From positions 37,069,759 to 37,133,758 of the forward strand of contig CAIIXF020000009.1 of NCBI GenBank assembly GCA_903813345.2: a stretch of DNA of 64,000 nucleotides. The letters are read 5' to 3'. The stretch is from Owenia fusiformis (taxonomy: Eukaryota > Annelida > Polychaeta > Sabellida > Oweniidae). The notes below the pieces were generated by a model that saw only the letters and a list, made by a program, of their open reading frames with translations, was not told where the DNA came from and ran no database searches. The translations under genes and the position numbers were made by a program. Shown here one piece after another: positions 24,015-35,710 of this stretch; within the stretch, counting starts at the first letter, position 1; every line of letters begins with the position of its first letter.

Positions 24015-27000
24015 TCATGATTTCTCAATCAGAAGCTTGTGTAATTCCTCAGCGGTGTTCACGGGTTGGGCACATGTATAGTTTTCACATACATAAGCAG
24101 TTGCTTGGCCATCTTTACTTTTCATACTGTTCAAAATTGGTATATTTTCACAGAGGATGTTGTCCTTATTTCCATCAGCAACAATCAAGACTTTGTTTGG
24201 AATATAGTGCTGGTGCACTTCCTCTAATAGTCTCTTTGTTGTATCTACTTTTGGGTCCCCCTGTATTATAATCTGCAACAAAAACAGTTTTCCAACAAAC
24301 AGCATGATACACCAATTTTTGTTTTTGATGTTTTTTTATTTTAAAGATCTCAAATGAAATGAAAATACAGAGTTTTAAACCTGTAGATGAGAGAACATGC
24401 CTCAAAACATACAGTGCTTCAGATCATGCATACATTTAAAGAGAACTATTTACAAAATTACACTGATTTTTTCTGCTCCAGGGTTAAAATTTATGGCAAG
24501 AACTGGTTGCTTTAACCTAGAGGAGAACAATAAACGTTTAAAGTAAAGTAATTGTATTTGTCCTCACTGGAAATGTAATGACACTAAAGATTCTATACAT
24601 GATTCATTATATGTAATGCCCTCCCTTTAAAAATGAAAGGTTAGAATTTTAAGAGATATCTTTCAAATATGTTGCTCTTTAAGTAGGTAGTTCATCTTTC
24701 TTTCTTCAAAGAAAAACTAAAATATCTGTGAGGGAGTGATATCTTTGAAATTATGGGGGAAAAGAACGAGGAGTAAAGAATAATATAAGAAATGTTTTAT
24801 AAAAGGTTTTTAAAAACAGTTACCATACAGTAAATATTCCAAATGAATGCTCTTAGTGTAATTTATTAAATATTCGTTTTATCATTATATGTATAACTTG
24901 ACATACCTTTACAGGCAAGAGTGTCACTATTAGAAAAGTGTAAGTCAAAATAAATAAATGAATATTAACATAACTAAATTAATTTGTTGTACTTTATGGA
25001 ATTGATTATCTTAAGACACAATGGTTAATAATTCCTAGCACAAAAACATATAAGAGAATAATCAATTTGTTTTAATATTTGAAATGAATTATTTTTAGTT
25101 TACCTAGTATCCATTCCACTTTTTTTTATATTGATTTAAACAAAATATGAAATCTTTAACAATGTTTTTTTAAAAATACTATGGTTAAAGATATGCTTGT
25201 CTAAAATCATTTGTAATACCTGTTTTTGTGTCTCCAGAGAGTAGAAGAGGGAACATAGCATCTCTGGTAGTGCCATAGGGATCACATTCAACCTTAAAAA
25301 ATTATTAGTAATTACATATAATGGTAGCAAAGAACATGGCAAAAAGTAATTGATTGATAATTATTTAAGTTTAGTCCAAATCGGGCATGGTGTGTGAGGC
25401 CTGGAACAAAATGAGGTTCATTAAGACTCAATTATCATAAAAGAAATTATTTTTTATATAAAAAACAGCAGTCAAAAAATCAGTTAGCATTCAGTTTAAA
25501 TCGATCTGGAGAGTGGTTGAATATTAGTAATGACATATTGAAGTATAATTTTTCCAATTTTGAAATGAAATATCTATGTACTGGTACAAAACCTCAGTTT
25601 ATTGCAAAGTTAAGTTATTGTTAAGTTATTTAAGAAATAAGAAAAAAAGCAACCTGTCTGCAAATAAATTGAGAATCTGCTGTGCCTTAGCACTGTACCC
25701 AGCGTCATTGAAGTAGTGTGAAAGTCTGTACAAGTTACTGGCAGCCACAGAGTTGGCACTTGGCTCAGCACCATCTGCATCTGTGAAACATTGAGTTAGA
25801 GGTGCACATTCAAATCTGTGGGATTGTAATGGCTTTGGTATCTTTAAGTGTTCCACTTGGCAGGTGTTCAACTTATAGAGATTCATTTCATATTAAATTA
25901 ATAAATAAAATGACTTCCACATATGAAAGGTGTTCCATTTGGCAGGTGTTCAACTTATAGAGGTTCATTTCATATTAAATTAATAAGTAAAAGGACTTCC
26001 ACTTATGAAAGGTGTTCCATTTGGCAGGTGTTCAACTTATAGAGGTTCATTTCATATTAAATTAATAAGTAAAAGGACTTCCACTTATGAAAGGTGTTCC
26101 ATTTGGCATATTAAATTAATAAGTAAAAGGACTTCCACTTATGAAAGGTGTTCCACTTGGCAGGTGTTCAACTTATAGAGGTTCATTTCATATTAAATTA
26201 ATAAGTAAAAGGACTTCCACTTATGAAAGGTGTTCCATTTGGCAGGTGTTCAACTTATAGAGGTTCATTTCATATTAAATTAATAAGTAAAAGGACTTCC
26301 ACTTATGAAAGGTGTTCCATTTGGCAGGTGTTCAACTTATAGAGGTTCATTTCATATTAAATTAATAAGTAAAAGGACTTCCACTTATGAAAGGTGTTCC
26401 ACTTGGCAGGTGTTCAACTTATAGAGGTTCATTTCATATTAAATTAATAAGTAAAAGGACTTCCACTTATGAAAGGTGCTCCATTTGGCAGGTGTTCAAC
26501 TTATAGAGGTTCATTTCATATTAAATTAATAAGTAAAAGGACTTCCACTTATGAAAGGTGTTCCACTTGGCAGGTGTTCAACTTATAGAGATTCATTTCA
26601 TATTAAATTAATAAGTAAAAGGACTTCCACTTATGGAAAGTATTCCACTTAATTGGCAGGTGTTCCATTTTATCTATGGAGATGTTTTATGAGCACTTAC
26701 AGTAGAGGCATTCCATTTGCTTTACTGAACTAGAAATAGAAGCAGTCACTACCCCAATATAATCAATCTGATTCCAGATTTTAGGATTTCACCAGCCAAG
26801 TTTCAATGCTGAAGCTGGACTACTTTTGTTTCTAATTGGCTTTGATCAAAATTAGCCTCTTCAGGCAGTTTGAGGAACCTTTGTATCAGTGAAAGGCATT
26901 ATAAAATGAGAACATAGTTCTCTGTTATTCTAATGGTAGAATACAAGTAACTGAGCTGATCCGTCTTATTAGTCTTACATACAAAATTACAAATGTAGTC

Positions 27001-30000
27001 CGCATTAGATTGAAAACTAATAATTTAGGCTGCATGTACCTTATAATGACAATACGGTTTGATTTTACTACATGTATGTTAAACCAGACTATACTATATA
27101 TATTTGTATATATTTATGCAGTTTTAAATTTTGCACCTTCTTTTAGCCTCATCACAATTGAGCTGTCATCAGCTGCACTGGTAAAGTAGCCACCAAATTC
27201 CTTGTCCCAGAATAGTGAGTCCATAGTTCTCTGGAGCTTAGCTGCCCATTCAAGCCAACTGATGTCATAGCAACTTTCATAAAGGTCCAAAAGTGAACGA
27301 ATCAAATAAGAATAGTCATCTGCAAAGCCATTGATAGGGTTGGGACTGAAATTCAACAAGCCACACATTGAACAATATAATACCTTAAAGCAAAAATGGC
27401 TACCAAGCATGACATCATATCATTTTCTGGTGGTGAAAATCGAGAATTTCTTTTCAAAGATTCATGAATTACTCCCAAGTGTTCCATTTCTTGTCATTGT
27501 TTCATCAAATGTGACTTATAATGCTCCATTTACAAACTCACACAATGCATATATATACTACATGTAGTTACGTATAATATCTATATTTTTCTGTGGATAT
27601 AAATCTCATATATAGATCACTGTGAACTTACATTTGAGCAATATTTCCATCCTGGTCGACATAGGAGCTCCTAAGCAAGACGCCTGTTTCCGAATTGTAC
27701 ATGTGTTGCTGTAGAAACCGTGCGGCCTCTGTTGCTCTTTCAATGTACTCGATCTGGCCTAACACTGCGCCAGCTTTTGCAAATGCTGATATGGCAAGAC
27801 CTAAGATAAAGTAAATGAATTGAGATTACTAAACGCAAACACGACAAAAATATACAAAATATATAAAATATACAAATGTATATAAAAGGGTGTCAAATAA
27901 GTCCCCTCCCCCCCTCTACAGCCAAAACCAAGATATTTGGTACCAAGTGTGATATATCATTGGAAAGGTCTTCCAAAGTTACGTTGATAGGCATATATCT
28001 GCCACATGTCAATCAATCTCACAAATTTTTACATTGTATCAATTGAGGTGACCATATGCCTAGAAACATGGCAATTTGGCGTATTTGGCAGGATTTTAAG
28101 AACCGAGTATAAGAAAGGTCAAGGGACCAAAAGATGACTAAATATGTTTATGGCGATGAATTTAACCAATTTCTGGATAGGGTTAGATGTATAGAAAATA
28201 GAGGTGCAAGGAAAGTGGTGAAACCTTTTTGTAACAAGTGGAATGCGAAAAAGATTAACTTTTTGACGTAATTCTGAGGTCATATCCTTGTCATTTTGAT
28301 GCAAAAAAGCTACTTAAAGGATGGCACATTAACTATAAAAGACATCATAAAAGTATAGGTAAATTTCATCCAAAATACTTGAGAGTTGTTGAATTAACAT
28401 AACTTTGGATGATCTTTCCAATGGTATATCACACTAGGTACCGTCTGTTGAGGTTTTAGCTGTAGCAGGGGGGACGGGACTTATTTGACACCCTATTTAG
28501 GAAAATCGTTATTCAATGTATAAATGGCCACCAGAAAACAAGATGGCTGCCCAAAAGTAAATCAGCTCCAGATCTTGATATCCTCTATTGACCGCTTGAT
28601 TTATAATGATGTTTCACTCACCATTCCAAGCAGTAATTATCTTATTGTCCAAGTGAGGTTTTGGCCGGCTTAGCCTTGACTCATGCAGAATCTTCCTGCC
28701 TTTGTGAAGTATAACATTAGTCTCTGGTATGGTGAGGTCAAACTGCATGGCTGTGTGGTTCACAGAACCTCTCACAATTAACACGTTTTGTCCTGCAAGA
28801 TCCCCATGTGCATCCTAGAACATGCGTATCAATTCAATGTAGATAGGACTAAGAATCTGTTGTGATGCTGATAGAGTGTAAAATGTTGCAGAGAAATCTT
28901 TTCAATATAATCAGGAAAATCTGAAAAGATCCTTAATTAAAGTGGATGTCAAATTTTTCAGAATAATTGCCTGAAATCTTAAAAATCAGGACTTAACCAT
29001 ATTTCACAACAAGCAAAAGAAAATCAGTGTATATACCTTTGCTGGATCAACATTTCCATCAGGTTTGATGTTATAATGTGAACACACAACATCAGCCATT
29101 GTGATATTATTTCTCTCATCTACTACATCAGTAAGTAAGCTCCTAGCCTCCTTTTCAGTCCATACGCAGAAAGCACCTTCAGTTTTCTTGACAGAATTGT
29201 GAGTAGGTAGGGAATCTGCATCTTCAGCACTGTAGAAGCCCCCTGACTGGGTGAAAATGATATTAAGAAAGAAATCAACATTTATCAACATTAAATTTAT
29301 CTGGCAAAGTAGTACTAAAACATTCATTCATTTTATCTAACAAATGGTAGAATAATTTAGGACTAAATAAACTTAAGAGAAAAAAAAACATATCAAAATA
29401 CATGTATGTGCATGGTAACCATGAAATAATTCTGATGTTCTTGTTCAATAAATCAAGACCACAAGAACTATCACATTATTTTTATAATTATATGTAATCT
29501 ATAATATAACCAATGACATCTGTAGAAAAGAGACTAAATAATGATTCAAAAATTATCAATGCCATCATTTGTAATTAAAGATATTAGTCATTGTCTTTAT
29601 CAAAGCCACGGGAGACTAAGTACCGTTTCATAAATATAATTGCATATGAGCTCATATCCGATTATAAGGCATTTGTAAGGTGGCAAACCTTGTGACTCAG
29701 ATCTCTCTGCATGTACATCAGTATATCTCTAGCCATCTCTGCAAATGCTTCATCCTTAGTTATTTGGTACATGTTAACATACGCCACCGTTAGCTGCCCC
29801 TGGTCATACAGCATCTTCTCAAAGTGAGGGACGTGCCACTCCCTGTCTGTGCTGTAGCGATGAAATCCCTTCAAAGAAAAAGTCAATATGTTGATTTATT
29901 ATTTTGGGTGGTTAATGGTGTATTAAAACATGTAATAAAAAATACAAAAACAATTATCTATTTCACAACAAATGTTTGATTTGATTAAAAAACATATTTC

Positions 30001-33000
30001 CCTGCACATTGCTCTTTTTTCAAAATTGAGAAGTTTGATTAATTCATTTTTTGAATTGAAAAATCAATCAAAACCTGGTAATGCATTAAATTCTACTTCA
30101 GGTAATACTTGTAGTGTAGTGCAAATGACAATAATATTTTCCACATGTACATGCACATGTAATAACAGGAAATATCCCAGGTATTTCCTGTTATTACAGT
30201 AATAACTCAAAACAGGGTTGATTAATTAATAAAGTGTTGTACAGTATAGTATTTTGGTTACCACCATATTTTGTTATTTGCATTGGTATGTTCCATATTT
30301 TCATATTTTATACATAAAGTCAGACCCAGAATCCCCTCCTTGGAGGAGCCCTGTGTTCTTTTATGTGCTCCGATAAACAGACATACAAGTACACACCACG
30401 GCATATACAAGTTGTGGACTACTCAGTCAAACATCCAGAATTACATAACACATAAAATCTAGACCAGGAAATATTGTGTAGGTTATGAGTAGGTTATTAG
30501 TTTAAATCAACTGAATTTGACTGGTTCTCTTTAACATACAATGTATATGTTCAGTCCACTGTTCACTGTTCTTGGGACAACAGCTCAACTAACCTGAGCT
30601 ATATGGTCATGTATTCCACCTTTAGCCATCATATTGAGGGTATGACCACATATCTTCAGACATTCGGCTCCTTTAATAGATGCTGGTTGGAAGGCATAAA
30701 GACGCATCAGAAAATTGAGGTTAACTGAAATAATTTTAAATAAAAATTCTATCTTTCTGGTAAGAATATGATATGGTTTAGAGCAAAACTTGGAGACAGT
30801 GCATGTGCACTCAAGAAACACACATGACATCTTTACAAAGATAGATATCCCTAAATGGAACTTTCTATTTACTTATGGACATTAAGCTTGTCCAATATGA
30901 AGTATAGCAATGAAATGAACCTTGATTTATTAAACAAAAGAAATACTCGTAAAATGGAAATACTTATACTGGAAATCTAATACTTACTCAAAATCTAATA
31001 CTTACTGGACATCCAAATCTTTAAATAATACTAGAAATCTACTATAATTCTGGAAAGAAGGATAGTCCTGTATAATCCAGATCTTTTTATGTATTATTTT
31101 CATGTCATGTTAAGGGGGGGGGTGTTGTTTAATTGCTCACTGGACATGGGTACTGTACTGGTAAGTATTTGTAAAGTATTTCTTTAATACAAATCTTCCT
31201 GAGAAGTCAGTCACTTACCTGGTTGCGGGAATTTAGGTTCTTTTCCAAATCCACCAAGGTCTTTATCAAATTGTGCATCGAACATTTGGAAGCATTTATA
31301 GATGGCATTAATGTCTACAACTGTTTCAGGAACAGGTTTTATGTCAGAATGACGTAGCAAAGTGTCAAGAATAGATGTGCCTTTCTCTGATATTATTTTA
31401 TGGTCCTTGGCCCACTGGAAAGTGGATAATCATATTTTATTGAAAAACTTTTATATGGATGCATGATGATATATATACATGTATATAGCAGATCAGACAG
31501 GACTGATACAAATTAAGATACATGTACATGACATTTCCGGAAGACTTAAATCTGTATGAATTGTAGTCACAAAGTCACAATTTATCCTATAGAACCAAAA
31601 CTTCAAAATGCTTAAAATAGTGCCAAGTTAAAATTGTGGAATATTGAGGTGGTTGAATATTTTTGACGTATCACTATGTTTGCATATCATCAATTACCAT
31701 AATTTGTTAAATAATTCATACTTCTGATGCAATCTTTAACAGAATTGTCTTGAAGCCTGGTCTGCCCTCATACTTTCCATCTGGTGGGAAGTATGTGCCC
31801 CCAACTATTGGTTTTAGATCTGGGGTCAGCCACACGCTCATAGGCCAACCACCTCCGCCTGATGTGGCCTGAAAAATATGTAAAACAAGTTAAGAGACTG
31901 TAAAATCTGCATGTTTCTAAGTAATCAAATGATATCTCTAGAAGTCAATGCAGATGCAAAAGGCATACTTTACATGTACTGCTGATTTGATGGTATAATA
32001 CTTTCTGCCATTGATACTACAATTTATTTTCACTAATTTGGCAATTTCTGGAAAGTAAGTCTACTGCATTCAGTTTTCCCACTTCAGGTTCCATTTAACA
32101 GTTTGCCTTACACAAAAAGATTTTACCATGAAGAATTTGTACGAAGATTATAAAATCCCCTTTGCCGAAGAAATGGGAATGTTATGTTTTGGAAATTCAG
32201 ACTTCACAGATATTCGATTTGCAAATTTATCCATTTTAATAGCTCGTGAAATATTCATGAAAATACAGAAATAATCATGCAAAACTTGTATAACTGCCAT
32301 ATGTATTACTTGTATAAATGTCATGTAGACTTTGTCCACATCAAGACGTTCCTCTCTGTCCACCTTAATGCTGACAAAGTATTCATTTAGAATATCTCCA
32401 ATTTCCTGGTCCTCAAATGATTCATGTTCCATCACATGACACCAATGACAGGTAGAATACCCAACTAAAATATATGTACATCATATACATCATGTATCAG
32501 GTATTAAACAAATCTGAATTCACACAATTCTGAATTTTTTAGAATTTTGCATCTTTCTAAATACAGTAAAACTTGTGTATAGTGAACATTTTTTTGCCAA
32601 GAAAAAGCGTTCACTGTAGGTAGGTGTTCACTAGAGAGAGGGTAATTTATACAGAAGTCAGTGGACTATGTGCGTAGGAAGGGTGTCCACTAGAGACAGG
32701 TGTTCACTAGAGAGAGATGTTCACTAAGACAGGTTTTACTGTATATGATTTTTTCCATTATTGATACTTCATGTTATGGTAATCATTAAATAAAAAATCT
32801 ATTGTTTCAAAAACAGATTAAGAATAAAAAATATTCTTGTTTCCCTAACACTGAGTTTCTACTTTTAAAAAATACTGTCCCTTTTTATGTCATAAAATCA
32901 TACCATGTTCAAAGATAGCAAAATAATTATCCCAGCTGTGAAAACAGTTGCTGATAAAAAATGTTGTATAGGTTAGAAATGAGCGAGCTGGGACATTTTC

Positions 33001-35710
33001 TTTTACATGGAAAAACCTTTCTGACATCCACTGATCATAAAAACAACTTTTTGAATGACTACCTGATAGGAAAATAAGTTTATCCTCAGCCCTAGCTTTC
33101 TCAAATGCCTCCCTGCCCCATGGATACCTGAAAAAAAGTTGTCTTGAATCAAAAACCATTGTGCATCTCTTACGCCTGCACTTTCTAGAGGGCTTTGTAT
33201 AAAAAACGTCCTACCTCATACCCACCTACCCACGTACGTTGGACATGATACAGTCTTTGAAGGGTTCAATTTTAAAAATCTTAGTTTATTAAATCTTAGT
33301 TTATGATGAATTATAGATGGATTTGTAACGACCCTTGATAGCAAGTTGCTACTACAGCCCAGCTGGGTTTGATTCCCACTCGGGGCATCAAATTTAGCAC
33401 ACTTTCTTTCAATTTCTTTATCTGGCTGGTAGGGTCCTATGCTCACGGTCATTAGTTAGTTATTCCACTGGTGCGCCCTCTGGTCATTACCATTAAAATG
33501 CACCCATATGCCTTTATTTATGGATCTGTCATTCATCTAGTCATAAAATAAAGCTGCTAGTAGAAATGTTAATAATTAGAGCTATTTTGAGATTTAAAAA
33601 TCTTTAAAATTGAACACTTCAATGACTGTATCATGTCCCACGTAGGTGGATAGGTGGGTATGAGGTAGGAGGTTTTTTATACAAAGCCCTTTCTAGAGTT
33701 CTAGGCAGTTTGGGGCTAGAGACTTGTTCAAAGTCTAAATAGATAATGTGACTTCCAAAACTACAGTTACGTGGATGCTTTGGTAGATAGGTGGACTTAC
33801 CAATCTACAGAGTTAGTTGCATGCTTTGGTAGATAGGTGGACTTACCAATCTACAGAGTAACTTGCATGCTTTGGTAGATAGGTGGACTTACAAATCTAC
33901 AGAGTTACTTGCATGCTTTGGTAGATAGGTGGACTTACCAATCTACAGAGTAACTTGCATGCTGTGGTAGATAGGTGGACTTACCAATCTACAGAGTAAC
34001 TTGCATGTTGTGGTAGATAGGTGGACTTACCAATCTACAGAGTAACTTGCATGCTTTGGTAGATAGGTGTACTTACCAATCTACAGAGTTACTTGCATGC
34101 TGTGGTAGATAGGTGGACTTACCAATCTAAAGAGTAACTTGCATGCTTTGGTAGATAGGTGGGCTTACCAATCTACGGAGTTACTTGCATGCTGTGGTAG
34201 ATAGGTGGACTTACCAATCTACAGAGTAACTTGCATGCTTTGGTAGATAGGTGGACTTACCAATCTACAGAGTAACTTGCATGTTGTGGAAGATAGGTGG
34301 AATTACCAATCTACAGAGTTACTTGCATGTTGTGGTAGATAGGTGGACTTACCAGTCTACATAGTAACTTACATGTTGTGGTAGATAGGTGGACTTACCA
34401 ATCTACAGGGTTATTTGCATGCTGTAGTAGATACGGGGACTTCTCCATAGCCAGTCTGTTGGTTCCTCTTGCCTGATCCCCTGATGAAGTAGCCATGGCC
34501 CTGAAACAAGAGGCAAGGTTGATTAAAATATATTTTTCTTCACATTTAAGGTTCAATATGTTCAACTTGTTCATCCCACACCTACTTTCTATCTAAAGAC
34601 TGATAGACATGGAATGATTTACTTTTGCCTGAAGTCTATTGGCTCTATTATATTTTAAAGTTAATATATAGCATGGCAGTTATTTACATTTTGAGGTTTT
34701 CACTTAAACAAGGCGTTTACACACATATTACATAAACTATTTACTCTAAACTGAGTACTCGTTTGCTATCTTTAAAAAAAAGACAAAAGTAGTGACATCT
34801 ACATGTAAATGCATTTATATAAGAAATTTTATATACGATAATTTATTACTATTGAACTACCGGATTTTCTCGCATATAAGCCCTGGGCGTATAACTGAAA
34901 GAAGGGGTAATTTCGTCTGTTATTTTACCTCTTATTTTTCGCCCATGGGCGTATAAGTGTACTACTTTCGATTTTTGGCCCAGTGGGCGTAAAGGTGGGC
35001 ATCAGCCATCTTCCTCAAAGACTACCGTACCTACTCGGTTGTAGTCCTACCGCATGTTTTGTAAGAATTATAAAGGAAATGTCACCTACAACCTTGGACT
35101 TAATGTTGAAACAAAGTAACAACAGAACGATCCACCACTGCCACTTACGGCACAGCGTTGAACTTAATGTTGAAACGACAGAACGATCTGCCAGTGACAA
35201 AATACCCTTGAATTTATTCAAAAAATCAATAAATAGTCATTTTTTATAGGCCCATGGGCGTATAAGCGTTCTACATTCGATTTTTGGCTCATGGGCCTAA
35301 ATTTAGGGGGGCGTATATGCGAGAAAATCCGGTAATACAAGGACAAATTCCTGTCAAATCTATCAGGCCTTAATAGATACAGTAGGGTATATTGTTCAAA
35401 TGTGTTTTGCATGCTTGCCCCATCTTTTTATCTTATTTACTAAGAATCAGGAACAATGAACAAGCAGAACAATGTAAAGCATATACATGCTAAACTCAAA
35501 GGGTAAGATCCCTAACAAAGCCCTAAATACTGCACACATTATAAATATCATATACCTGAATATGCATTTAGAGTATAAGTATCTGCTGTTATTAGTCGCA
35601 GATGTCTGCCTTAATATTGTACCAAATCTTGGGTAATTAGTTGTTCTTAGTGGCTGCACATTTGCCAATAGTCTTTGCACAGTAGGAGCATATGGGACAG
35701 TTCTAAGCAT
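24015..35710 (-). CDS. SPATA20: SPATA20 homologue (DUF255/YyaL family, thioredoxin-like plus six-hairpin domain), complete
   Basis: Fifteen coding exons: 35556-35710, 34399-34500, 33063-33127, 32310-32464, 31722-31868, 31219-31414, 30594-30724, 29689-29868, 29037-29246, 28622-28814, 27632-27800, 27137-27345, 25654-25780, 25220-25292, 24015-24272. Lengths sum to 2370 bp, i.e. 789 aa; human SPATA20 is similar in length. All phases agree and junctions are GT-AG. Residues 1-51 are an Arg-rich, acid-free leader resembling a mitochondrial presequence. Family motifs: [14 protein letters not shown] (about 73-86), the thioredoxin-like GYSTCHWC (109-116), [27 protein letters not shown] (about 328-340), [12 protein letters not shown] (378-389), DGAEPSANS (about 640-648) and the C-terminal QATAYVCEN. 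Known: the N-terminal part has a thioredoxin fold and the rest resembles an alpha/alpha six-barrel; mammalian SPATA20 is linked to spermatogenesis, exact reaction unsettled. The donors of exon 12 (GTGCAA) and exon 5 (GTATGA) are weak. An in-frame ATG at 35788 would add 26 residues. Confidence 0.93.
24905..24965 (+). mobile_element. LINE/SINE 3' tail, second copy
   Basis: GAAAAGTGTAAGTC then AAAATAAATAAATGAAT, matching the tail at 22185-22220. It lies in the last intron of SPATA20. Confidence 0.45.
25857..26665. repeat. 82-bp minisatellite in SPATA20 intron 12, about 9.5 copies
   Basis: The phrase CAGGTGTTCAACTTATAGAG recurs at 25861, 25943, 26025, 26161, 26243, 26325, 26407, 26489 and 26571. 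Spacing is 82 bp, with one unit near 26107 internally deleted. Copies are nearly identical, so the array is young. It lies between exons 12 and 13 and starts about 80 bp from exon 13. Confidence 0.93.
27887..28494. mobile_element. 608-bp TIR element in SPATA20 intron 10
   Basis: Begins AGGGTGTCAAATAAGTCCC and ends with the inverted copy (..ACTTATTTGACACCCT). The inverted similarity runs about 100 bp (GGTACC..TGTGATATATCATTGGAAAG against its complement). Non-coding. Target duplication not clear. Confidence 0.6.
30159..30197. repeat. Perfect 16-bp stem hairpin in SPATA20 intron 7
   Basis: GTAATAACAGGAAATA (30159-30174), a 7-base spacer, then its exact reverse complement (30182-30197). It could form a cruciform or an RNA hairpin. 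The 16-bp stem is short for a microRNA precursor. Confidence 0.7.
32310..32464 (-). CDS. SPATA20: SPATA20 exon 4, thioredoxin-like CHWC motif
   Basis: The split codon from exon 3 (G + TT = Val) leads into [19 protein letters not shown]113 and C116 are spaced like a thioredoxin CxxC active site, which suggests redox capacity is kept. The exon ends at TTTATACAA followed by GTAATAC, phase 0, then joins [10 protein letters not shown] of exon 5. Confidence 0.92.
32572..32743. mobile_element. 168-bp pogo-like MITE in SPATA20 intron 3
   Basis: CAGTAAAAC at 32574 and GTTTTACTG ending at 32741, with TA on both sides. The interior repeats GTTCACTAGAGAGAG. Same end sequence as the element at 41245-41699. 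Confidence 0.7.
33182..33697. mobile_element. 500-bp hAT-like TIR element with 8-bp target duplication, in SPATA20 intron 2
   Basis: Element 33190-33689 is bounded by TTTCTAGA on both sides (33182-33189 and 33690-33697). Its ends GGGCTTTGTATAAAAAACG and the reverse complement continue as an imperfect inverted repeat of about 100 bp each. An 8-bp duplication is the hAT signature. No transposase is present. The middle (about 33330-33400) holds a tRNA-promoter-like stretch with GGGTTTGATTCCC. Confidence 0.75.
33744..34433. repeat. 46-bp minisatellite built from the SPATA20 exon 2/intron 2 junction, 14-15 copies
   Basis: Period is exactly 46 bp: unit starts at 33790 and then every 46 bp to 34388, with a degenerate extra unit near 33744. 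On the minus strand each unit is 35 bp matching the end of exon 2 (TATCTACTACAGCATGC... to GTAGATTG) plus GTAAGTCCACC from the intron. The copy at 34388-34433 is the functional one, as it encodes the conserved [12 protein letters not shown]. Twelve of the 13 downstream copies keep GTAAG after the pseudo-exon end. Confidence 0.95.
34399..34500 (-). CDS. SPATA20: SPATA20 exon 2, carrying the conserved [13 protein letters not shown] motif and the founder copy of a minisatellite
   Basis: 102-bp exon, acceptor TTTCAG at 34501-34506, donor GTAAGTCC starting at 34398. It encodes A-M-A-T-S-S and then the diagnostic [14 protein letters not shown]. Its last 35 bp (34399-34433) plus 11 bp of intron are the unit repeated downstream in the intron. 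An ATG right at the start of this exon (residue 54 of the longer form) could give a leaderless, cytosolic product if transcription began in intron 1; that is inference. Confidence 0.92.
34858..35334. mobile_element. TA-flanked TIR element (mariner/pogo type), in SPATA20 intron 1
   Basis: Element 34860-35332 starts CCGGATTTTCTCGCATATA and ends with its inverted copy GCGAGAAAATCCGG, with TA on each side. The phrase GGGCGTATAAG recurs inside. Non-autonomous; no transposase frame. Confidence 0.7.

Noticed and set aside
25857-26665. Regular repeats that might suggest a CRISPR array
   Set aside because: Units are contiguous 82-bp tandem repeats with no unique spacers, inside an intron of an animal gene.
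33355-33400. Possible tRNA gene (B-box-like GGGTTTGATTCCC)
   Set aside because: No cloverleaf with matching acceptor stem can be drawn; better read as a SINE-like part of the hAT-type element.
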